From NCBI GenBank assembly GCA_947594335.1, contig CANQEC010000017.1, forward strand, positions 1 to 19,329: a stretch of DNA of 19,329 bases, in the 5' to 3' direction. The notes under the pieces are model-generated. The model was not told the origin of the DNA. It ran no database searches and was given only the letters and a program-made list of their open reading frames with translations. Shown in pieces: positions 14,291 through 19,329 of the stretch; the first letter of the stretch is position 1, and the number at the start of each line of letters is the position of its first letter. This DNA is from an uncultured Lachnospiraceae bacterium (GTDB lineage Bacteria > Bacillota > Clostridia > Lachnospirales > Lachnospiraceae). A program made the translations under genes and the position numbers.

Positions 14291-15121
14291 GTGATTCCTG
14301 TAAAAGAACTGAAAAAATATTCCAAAAAGGCAGAGCATACATACACGCTCGGCGCGTTCCCCACATTTGAACTGCTGAAGAACTGCCCCGGGCGGGCGGA
14401 GCAGGTGATCATCAGCACGCAGGTGAACGCGGAGATCCGGGAAAAGGCGGAACGGATCTGCGCATCAAACGGCATCCCTCTGCTTGAGAATGACCGGGCG
14501 CTGGAGCGGATTCGGGACAAGGAAGCCTGCATTCTGGCGGGTGTGCTGAGGAAATATCAGGATTCGCTGCAGGCAGATCAGGATCATGTCGTGCTGGTGA
14601 ATCCGGGCGACATGGGAAATCTCGGGACGATCGTGCGGACGTGCGTGGGCTTTGGTGTCCGCAATCTGGCGGTCATCGAACCGGCGGCGGAGCTTTTGCA
14701 TCCGAAGACGATCCGGGCCTCGATGGGCGCGCTGTTCTCGATCCATTTTGAGCATTTTGCATCATTTGGAGATTACAGGGAAAAGTATGGGAAAGACAGG
14801 GACTGCTATCCTTTTATGCTGAAAGGAGCGGTATCCCTGGATCAGCTGACGCGAAGGAAAAGAGAAGGAGACCCTCCCCACAGTGAACGGATGAGTGAAT
14901 CTGTGGAAGCAGGAGGAAGGAGTTTTGGCTCGTCTGGCGGGGAGCAGTCCAGGCCGTTCTCTCTGATCTTTGGAAATGAAGCGACGGGACTTGACGACAG
15001 TTTTCTTGAGGTGGGACAGAGCGTGCTCATCCGCCACAGCGACAGGATCGATTCGCTGAATCTGTCTATGGCGGTGGGAATTGCGCTGTACGAATTTACA
15101 AGAGGGTGGTTTTTGGGCTAA
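14291..15121 (+). CDS. SpoU/TrmH-family RNA 2'-O-methyltransferase
   Basis: A 276-residue SPOUT enzyme that should transfer a methyl group from S-adenosylmethionine to a ribose of rRNA or tRNA. The three family motifs are present: VNPGDMGNLGTIVRTCVGFG (motif 1), SLIFGNEATGL (motif 2) and SLNLSMAVGIALYE (motif 3), the last two forming the knot that binds the cofactor. An N-terminal substrate-binding-like region of about 100 residues precedes motif 1. Between motifs 1 and 2, at about residues 185-222, there is a hydrophilic Ser/Gly/Glu/Arg-rich insertion not usual in the family. The GTG start has a modest AAGGTG site. The RNA target cannot be deduced. Confidence 0.88.
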   Translation: MIPVKELKKYSKKAEHTYTLGAFPTFELLKNCPGRAEQVIISTQVNAEIREKAERICASNGIPLLENDRALERIRDKEACILAGVLRKYQDSLQADQDHVVLVNPGDMGNLGTIVRTCVGFGVRNLAVIEPAAELLHPKTIRASMGALFSIHFEHFASFGDYREKYGKDRDCYPFMLKGAVSLDQLTRRKREGDPPHSERMSESVEAGGRSFGSSGGEQSRPFSLIFGNEATGLDDSFLEVGQSVLIRHSDRIDSLNLSMAVGIALYEFTRGWFLG

Positions 15122-15139
15122 TATACGCTCTGAGAGGGC

Positions 15140-15160
15140 GCCTTAAGAAGGCAGATTTTT
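15140..15160 (+). terminator. Terminator after the methyltransferase gene
   Basis: GCCTT (15140-15144) and AAGGC (15148-15152) pair around AAG, followed by AGA and TTTTT (15156-15160). The stem is short, so the terminator is probably modest in strength. Confidence 0.45.
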
Positions 15161-15174
15161 GTATGTGAATTTAG

Positions 15175-15186
15175 CACATTAATGTG
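15175..15186. promoter_or_regulatory. 12-base perfect palindrome before the debranching enzyme gene
   Basis: CACATTAATGTG is fully self-complementary and lies 65 bases before the glgX start, in the gap where its promoter should be. No convincing -35/-10 pair is found around it. It is a candidate operator only. Confidence 0.3.
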
Positions 15187-15251
15187 ATGATGAGGAAGGG
15201 AAAGCATTGGTTTCTGATATCATCTGCCAGAAGGAAAAGGAATGAAGAGGA

Positions 15252-17387
15252 ATGAAGTTTTACAATCGAAATAATATTTCGGAAATATCCGTGATGCAGC
15301 CGATGGGAGAGATCTCCGGCTTTCCGGTGCGTCCCGGATTATTTGACGTGAACGGCACGATGGTACTCGCGTTCGGCGTGAATTTTACGATTCACACCCA
15401 CGGAGGGACTTCCTGCGAGCTTCTGCTGTTCCACCGGGGGGAAGAGGAGCCGTACGCGGTGCTCCCGTTCCCGGACGAGTACAAGATAGGCGATGTGTAT
15501 TCGATGATTGTGTACGATCTTGATATTGAGGATTTTGAGTATGCGTACCGGATTGACGGTCCGTACGACCCGAAACGGGGACTTTTGTTTGATAAGGAAA
15601 AAATTCTGCTGGATCCGTATGCGCGCGCGGTCGCGGGGCGGCGGAGCTGGAGCGAGGAGAAAAAGGGCGGTTATCATGCGCGCGTCGTGCGCAACACGTT
15701 TGACTGGGGGGAGATGCCTCAGTCCTCGCGCGAGCTGAACGAGCTTATTATTTATGAGCTCCATGTGAGAGGCTTCACGAAGCATGAGTCGTCCGGAGTG
15801 AAACATAAGGGCACGTTCGCGGGACTGAAAGAAAAGATTCCGTATCTGAAGGAGCTTGGGATCAACGCGGTCGAACTGATGCCTATTTTTGAATTTGATG
15901 AAAATATGAGTGTGCGAGAAGTGAACGGACAGAGGCTTTTTGATTACTGGGGCTACAACACGGTCTGTTTCTTCGCGCCGAACGCCAACTATACGGCAGC
16001 CGATGAGTTTAACCACGAGGGAAGGGAGCTTCGGGAGCTGATCAAGGCGCTGCACGACAACGGGATCGAGGTCATCCTGGACGTCGTATTCAACCACACG
16101 GCGGAAGGAAACGAGATGGGGCCTTCCTTCTGCTTTAAGGGTCTCGACAATAATGTGTATTATATGCTGACGCCGGACGGAAATTATTATAATTTCAGCG
16201 GCTGCGGCAATACGCTCAACTGCAACCATCCGATCGTTCAGCAGATGATTCTGGAATGCCTGCGCTACTGGACTGTGAGCTACCGCGTCGATGGATTCCG
16301 GTTTGATCTCGCGAGTATTCTGGGAAGAAATGAGGACGGTTCTCCGATGAACAATCCGCCTCTGCTGCGCACGCTCGCCTACGATCCGGTGCTCAGCCGG
16401 GTGAAGCTGATCGCCGAGGCCTGGGACGCCGGCGGTATGTATCAGGTAGGAAGCTTTCCGGCGAGCATGCGCTGGGCGGAGTGGAACGGCAGATACCGTG
16501 ATTCGGTGCGTTCTTTCCTGAAAGGAGATTTTTCGGTATCCTGGGATGCGGCGTGGAGGATTGCGGGATCCGGCGATCTGTACGGGGAATACAGTCAGGA
16601 TAGCAGCGGAGCCTATGCGGGTTATAATTCCTGCATTAACTTTCTGACCTGCCATGACGGGTTTACGCTGTACGATCTTTATTCTTATAATGAGAAGCAT
16701 AACGAGGGAAACGGCTGGAACAATACGGACGGTTCGAATGACAACCGCAGCTGGAACTGCGGCGCGGAAGGAGAGACGAACGATCCCGACGTGCTGAAGC
16801 TGCGCTTCCAGATGATCCGCAATGCCTGTGCCGTGCTGCTCGCGAGCCGCGGCGCTCCGATGTTCTTTGCGGGCGACGAGTTCGGGAACACGCAGTACGG
16901 CAACAACAACTGCTACTGCCAGGATAACGAGATATCCTGGCTTGACTGGCGGCTGCTTGAGAAAAACCGTGACTTGTTTGAGTTTTTCAAATTTATGATC
17001 GCCTACCGCAAGAAGCATCCGGTGATACGGAACAAGCTTCCGAACGCTGTATGCGGCATGGAGCCGATCCACGCGCACGATGTCGCGGCGGAGCGCACGC
17101 AGCTGCCGCGTGACGCGCGAACCTTTGCGATCAGCTTTGCGGGGTATGATACGGCAAAAGGCGAGGACGACATCGTGTACATCGCACTCAATGCTTACTG
17201 GGAGGATGTGGTGATCACGCTGCCGTATCTGAACGGTGCGCTGTCCTGGTACCTGAGTGTCAACACAACCGGCGACGGTCATGGGAGATACTGCTATCCG
17301 GAGGGATGGGAAGCGCGCATCGACCATGAATTTATCATGCGGCCGCGCTCCGTGGCGATCTTTACCGCGAGGAGCAGCCGGATGTAA
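15252..17387 (+). CDS. glgX: Glycogen debranching enzyme, GH13 isoamylase/GlgX type
   Basis: A 711-residue cytoplasmic enzyme expected to hydrolyse alpha-1,6 branches in glycogen or limit dextrins. An N-terminal CBM48-like domain covers about 15-150, with FEYAYRIDGPYDPKRGLLF. The GH13 barrel starts near IYELHVRGFTKH, and all four conserved regions are present. Region I is DVVFNHTAEG (near residue 277), region II GFRFDLASI (nucleophile Asp352), region III IAEAWDAGG (acid/base Glu389) and region IV FLTCHDG (Asp469). GDEFGNTQYGNNNCYCQDNE is typical of the isoamylase/GlgX group. There is no signal peptide. The ATG at 15252 begins at the usual position for the family. No other glycogen gene is in the window, so it is probably a single-gene unit ending at 17392-17416. 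A pullulanase-type specificity cannot be excluded. Confidence 0.92.
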   Translation: MKFYNRNNISEISVMQPMGEISGFPVRPGLFDVNGTMVLAFGVNFTIHTHGGTSCELLLFHRGEEEPYAVLPFPDEYKIGDVYSMIVYDLDIEDFEYAYRIDGPYDPKRGLLFDKEKILLDPYARAVAGRRSWSEEKKGGYHARVVRNTFDWGEMPQSSRELNELIIYELHVRGFTKHESSGVKHKGTFAGLKEKIPYLKELGINAVELMPIFEFDENMSVREVNGQRLFDYWGYNTVCFFAPNANYTAADEFNHEGRELRELIKALHDNGIEVILDVVFNHTAEGNEMGPSFCFKGLDNNVYYMLTPDGNYYNFSGCGNTLNCNHPIVQQMILECLRYWTVSYRVDGFRFDLASILGRNEDGSPMNNPPLLRTLAYDPVLSRVKLIAEAWDAGGMYQVGSFPASMRWAEWNGRYRDSVRSFLKGDFSVSWDAAWRIAGSGDLYGEYSQDSSGAYAGYNSCINFLTCHDGFTLYDLYSYNEKHNEGNGWNNTDGSNDNRSWNCGAEGETNDPDVLKLRFQMIRNACAVLLASRGAPMFFAGDEFGNTQYGNNNCYCQDNEISWLDWRLLEKNRDLFEFFKFMIAYRKKHPVIRNKLPNAVCGMEPIHAHDVAAERTQLPRDARTFAISFAGYDTAKGEDDIVYIALNAYWEDVVITLPYLNGALSWYLSVNTTGDGHGRYCYPEGWEARIDHEFIMRPRSVAIFTARSSRM

Positions 17388-17391
17388 ATAT

Positions 17392-17416
17392 TGCCGTATA
17401 ATTTACGGCAGTTTTA
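17392..17416 (+). terminator. Terminator of the debranching enzyme gene
   Basis: TGCCGTA (17392-17398) and TACGGCA (17404-17410) form a perfect 7-bp stem with loop TAATT, followed by GTTTTA. It begins 5 bases after the glgX stop codon. Confidence 0.7.
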
Positions 17417-17420
17417 CAAA

Positions 17421-17515
17421 ATGATGTTACACTGTAGAAAAGGTATCGGGGTTGTGGAAGCGCGAAGCAATCCGTGGCATCAGGGGGGCAAAATACCTTT
17501 TGACCCCAACATCAT
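17421..17515. other. Unrecognised 95-base element with nested stems
   Basis: Two long perfect stems are nested. ATGATGTT (17421-17428) pairs with AACATCAT (17508-17515), and AAAAGGTAT (17438-17446) pairs with ATACCTTTT (17493-17501). Inside these, GGGTTG (17449-17454) pairs with CAATCC (17468-17473), with one G-U. Further G-runs at 17448-17451 and 17483-17488 could each pair with CCCC at 17504-17507. I recognise no named riboswitch, ribozyme or small RNA. It may be a structured RNA, a leader of the following gene, or a dispersed palindromic repeat. Strand is uncertain. A promoter-like TTTACA/TAGAAA pair (17413-17440, 16-base spacer) overlaps its left side and would start RNA inside the second stem. 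Confidence 0.5.
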
Positions 17516-17561
17516 ATCTAGAAAATAATGCGAGGCACATGTAAAGAAAGGAGAACAGACT

Positions 17562-17957
17562 ATGGGCATTGACTGGGAAGAAATTTTAGGCGTGGAAGGG
17601 GAAGATCTGGCGGATGCCTATGAGGATTCCATACCGGATGATGACGACGACAATCCGAGATCTTACAGGAGTTATTCACCCCGAAGCTATGACTATTCCG
17701 ATGAATATGAATTTTTTGATGACGAGGATTTCTTCGATGATGACCTGCCCGAAGGAGAGGATTTCCCTGATGAGGAAGAAGTTTTCCCTGACGAGGAAGG
17801 AGTTTTCCCGTATGTCGGTGAGGAATGTTCTCCCGGCGAAGAGGAAGATTCGTCCGGTGCTGCAAAATGTTCTCCCGGCAAAGAAAAAATTGAGGAACCA
17901 GAGGAGGCTGATCCGGCCGAATATGATCTGGACGAGGACGAACTGCTGTTTTCGTAG
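17562..17957 (+). CDS. Very acidic, repeat-rich 131-residue protein
   Basis: No known family is recognised. The N-terminus MGIDWEEILGVEGEDLADAY looks like a short ordered helix. The rest is mostly Asp, Glu, Ser, Tyr, Phe and Pro, and is likely disordered with a large net negative charge. It holds two kinds of repeat: a 7-residue unit (PDEEEVF, PDEEGVF) and a 14-residue unit marked by CSPGEE and CSPGKE. In DNA, AATGTTCTCCCGGC occurs at 17824 and 17866, exactly 42 bases apart, suggesting in-frame duplication. A good AAAGGAG site precedes the ATG. It has no signal peptide or membrane segment. A DNA-mimic or chaperone-like role would fit the charge but is speculation. Confidence 0.7.
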   Translation: MGIDWEEILGVEGEDLADAYEDSIPDDDDDNPRSYRSYSPRSYDYSDEYEFFDDEDFFDDDLPEGEDFPDEEEVFPDEEGVFPYVGEECSPGEEEDSSGAAKCSPGKEKIEEPEEADPAEYDLDEDELLFS

Positions 17958-17970
17958 GTGATTATAAAAT

Positions 17971-17998
17971 CCGGAAGGCCAAAATTTGTTCCGGCCTT
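17971..17998. other. Overlapping inverted repeats after the acidic-protein gene
   Basis: CCGGAA (17971-17976) can pair with TTCCGG (17989-17994), and the overlapping AAGGCC (17975-17980) with GGCCTT (17993-17998); only one can form at a time. No U tract follows on the plus strand. The right arms run into the -35 of the next promoter, so this may be a poor terminator or part of an operator. Confidence 0.35.
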
Positions 17999-18025
17999 GA
18001 CGCAGACAGTAAATGACAGTAAAAT
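17997..18025 (+). promoter_or_regulatory. Promoter of the AAA ATPase gene
   Basis: TTGACG (17997-18002), a 17-base spacer and TAAAAT (18020-18025). RNA should start near 18032. Repeat copy 1 of the ACAGTAAA array lies in the spacer and copy 2 overlaps the -10, so any protein bound to the array would control this promoter. Confidence 0.65.
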
Positions 18026-18071
18026 CAAATAATAACAGTAAACAACAGTAAAAATAAATTCAGACAGTAAA
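18006..18071 (+). repeat. Five phased direct repeats ACAGTAAA
   Basis: Perfect ACAGTAAA copies start at 18006, 18016, 18035, 18045 and 18064, so the steps are 10, 19, 10 and 19 bases. That is close to one and two helical turns, placing all copies on about the same DNA face. Copies 1, 2 and 5 are preceded by G, copies 3 and 4 by A. The array runs from the promoter spacer to the Shine-Dalgarno of the ATPase gene (the last copy merges into AAAGGG). It looks like an operator or iteron array. Confidence 0.85.
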
Positions 18072-18084
18072 AGGGTGTGATTTT

Positions 18085-19119
18085 ATGGATAGAAATCCGT
18101 ACACACTTGTTTTTGGAAAAGAGCCGGCGCAGGCTATCTCCAGAGCATCACAATCAGTGGAAATCATGGAAAATTTTTGCAGGGAAGAACCCAGTCAGCA
18201 GATTTATATGATCACAGGCGTACGGGGTACAGGAAAAACAGTTTTTATGACAGACATTTCCAGAAAAATGCGCCGGAAGAAAAACTGGATCGTGGTTGAG
18301 TTAAATCCCGAAAGAAATCTGCTGGAGAGCCTTGCCGCCAAATTAAGCAGCGAGGATGATCTGGCAAAAATATTTCAGAGCGCCAGGATTAATTTGTCGT
18401 TTTTTGGTATCGGTCTTGAAGTGACCGGGACAGCTCCCGTGACAGACATCGAAACAGCCCTTACTAAAATGCTGGAAAGTCTGAAAAAACATGGAAAACG
18501 AGTGCTGATTGTCATTGACGAGGTGGTCAGTACCCCGGATATGCGTGTATTTTCAAGCGCTTTTCAGATATTTATCCGTCAGGATCTGCCGGTTTTTCTG
18601 CTTATGACAGGTCTGTATGAAAATATCAATGCTCTTCAGAATGAAAAAAGTCTGACTTTTTTGTACCGTGCTCCCAAGATGGAACTGGCGCCTCTGAATA
18701 TTGGCGCTGTCGCAAGAAATTACCAGAAAACGTTTCAGCTTGACGATTCATCGGCGCTGAAAATGGCAAAGCTGACACGCGGATATTCGTTTGCTTTTCA
18801 GGTGCTTGGATATTTTACCTGGGAAAATCAGGGGAAAGTAGATGGTATTCTGGATGACTACAGGCAATATCTGGAGGATTATGTATATGAGAAAATCTGG
18901 GCAGAGCTGTCCAGGGGTGACAGAAGGATATTATTCGGGATTGCACAGTCTGAGACGGGTAAGATCAGTGAAATCCGGGATATTCTGCAGATGGAAACGA
19001 ACCAGTTCAATCCTTACCGGAAGCGGTTGATTAAACGAGGAATCATAAATGGAGATGTACGCGGGTACGTTTATTTTGTCCTTCCGCTGTTTGAGCAGTT
19101 TGTTCTGGAGAATTTGTAG
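18085..19119 (+). CDS. AAA ATPase with C-terminal winged-helix-like region
   Basis: A 344-residue P-loop ATPase. Walker A is GVRGTGKT (residues 45-52, Lys51) and Walker B is RVLIVIDEV (Asp145, Glu146). VFLLMTGLYENI is the likely sensor 1 strand, and AKLTRGYSFAFQVLGYF resembles the sensor 2 helix of AAA_16/Orc-Cdc6-like ATPases. The last 65 residues (RRILFGIAQSETGKISEIRD to the end) read as a winged-helix DNA-binding domain. Such stand-alone ATPases are frequent in Lachnospiraceae with no established role. The ATG is preceded by AAAGGG, inside the last ACAGTAAA repeat. It is more A/T-rich than glgX, which may indicate acquisition. It may bind the array itself; that is inference. Confidence 0.85.
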   Translation: MDRNPYTLVFGKEPAQAISRASQSVEIMENFCREEPSQQIYMITGVRGTGKTVFMTDISRKMRRKKNWIVVELNPERNLLESLAAKLSSEDDLAKIFQSARINLSFFGIGLEVTGTAPVTDIETALTKMLESLKKHGKRVLIVIDEVVSTPDMRVFSSAFQIFIRQDLPVFLLMTGLYENINALQNEKSLTFLYRAPKMELAPLNIGAVARNYQKTFQLDDSSALKMAKLTRGYSFAFQVLGYFTWENQGKVDGILDDYRQYLEDYVYEKIWAELSRGDRRILFGIAQSETGKISEIRDILQMETNQFNPYRKRLIKRGIINGDVRGYVYFVLPLFEQFVLENL

Positions 19120-19251
19120 TAGTAAAAACTTCAATTTTCTCTCCCGCTTTGCTGAAAACTATGCAAAGAATCCTGCGCGGATCGGAATCTCACGTCAGGA
19201 TTTACAAGTAAATTATGAATGACTGCCGGCTGAGGCTGGCAGGATGAAATC

Positions 19252-19329
19252 ATGAAGAAAGAGTGGTTTGAGCTTGGACTGATGGCATTCGGACAGGGAC
19301 ATGGCTCAACGCCGAGCGGTCTCGCGCTG
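19252..19329 (+). CDS. Possible start of, or fragment of, a GltS-like transporter gene (cut by window end)
   Basis: From ATG 19252 the frame is open to the window end, reading MKKEWFELGLMAFGQGHGST and then PSGLAL. A weak AGGA lies 8 bases before the ATG. The G-x-G-x-G-x-T-P-x-G-x-A pattern resembles the conserved ATPTAIANM segment in the C-terminal half of GltS-type sodium/glutamate symporters. If so, a start here would lack the N-terminal half, suggesting a truncated gene or pseudogene. An in-frame TGA at 19231 closes the frame upstream. Only 26 codons are visible, so this is a weak call. The gap 19120-19251 shows no other gene. Confidence 0.3.
   Translation, partial: MKKEWFELGLMAFGQGHGSTPSGLAL

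Noticed and set aside
15339..17327. Long minus-strand open frame (662 codons) opposite the debranching enzyme gene
   Set aside because: The plus strand encodes a GH13 enzyme with all four catalytic regions. The minus-strand translation is rich in Arg, His and Val with no motif, as expected of a shadow in GC-rich codons.
17421..17515. Known riboswitch or bacterial SRP RNA
   Set aside because: GGAAGC-like pieces in the inner loop recall SRP RNA, but the conserved GGTCAGG...GGAAGGAAGCAGC pattern is absent. No conserved core of the purine, TPP, SAM, c-di-GMP, ZTP or fluoride riboswitches was recognised.
17693..18028. Minus-strand serine-rich frame opposite the acidic-protein gene
   Set aside because: Long serine runs are just the antisense of Glu/Asp codon repeats. 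The plus-strand frame has the ribosome site, start and sensible N-terminus.
18006..18071. CRISPR array reading of the ACAGTAAA repeats
   Set aside because: Repeats are only 8 bases and the spacers 2 or 11 bases, far from CRISPR dimensions, and no cas gene is present.

Overview
The window looks like chromosome of a Clostridia bacterium, most likely Lachnospiraceae. This rests on the gene families present (a PD-(D/E)XK/AAA-like protein, a YesM/YesN two-component pair beside CUT1 sugar ABC genes, a DUF2284 protein, an isoamylase-type glycogen debrancher), strong AGGAGG-type ribosome binding sites, SigA-like promoters and Gram-positive signal peptides. The taxon is inferred; there is no rRNA or tRNA here.

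Layout. (1) 3-2570: the 3' part of an AAA-like/PD-(D/E)XK protein, then a PatB/MalY-type C-S lyase. (2) 2606-10625: a sugar sensing and uptake locus made of a YesM-type sensor kinase, an overlapping YesN-type AraC regulator, a lipoprotein solute-binding protein (SBP), a second paralogous SBP with its own promoter, and two CUT1 permeases. No ATPase gene is present. It ends at a strong hairpin terminator. (3) 10715-11610, minus strand: a DUF2284 cysteine-rich protein and an unrecognised 88-residue protein. (4) 11747-12775: divergent promoters, then an MNT nucleotidyltransferase/HEPN pair whose promoter holds a palindrome in its spacer. (5) 12853-15121: a histidyl-tRNA synthetase-like gene with eukaryote-like motifs and a shortened C-terminal domain, then a SpoU/TrmH RNA methyltransferase with an internal insertion. 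(6) 15252-17387: GlgX-type glycogen debranching enzyme and its terminator. (7) 17421-19119: an unexplained nested stem structure, a very acidic repeat-rich small protein, five phased ACAGTAAA repeats laid over a promoter, and an AAA ATPase. (8) The last 210 bases hold a possible transporter gene start cut by the window end.

How parts may work together. The kinase/regulator probably sense a sugar or glycan-derived signal and activate the main SBP and permeases. The lipoprotein SBP sits in the regulator transcript rather than with the permeases, so it may be a sensing accessory. Between the two SBP genes, an 11-base complement of the second gene's Shine-Dalgarno could silence translation of read-through RNA while RNA from the local promoter stays free. 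Between the second SBP and the permeases lie a weak terminator and long hairpins, suited to making more SBP than permease.

The least explained structures are the ACAGTAAA array with 10/19/10/19-base steps in front of the AAA ATPase, and the nested stems at 17421-17515. I recognise neither as a named element.
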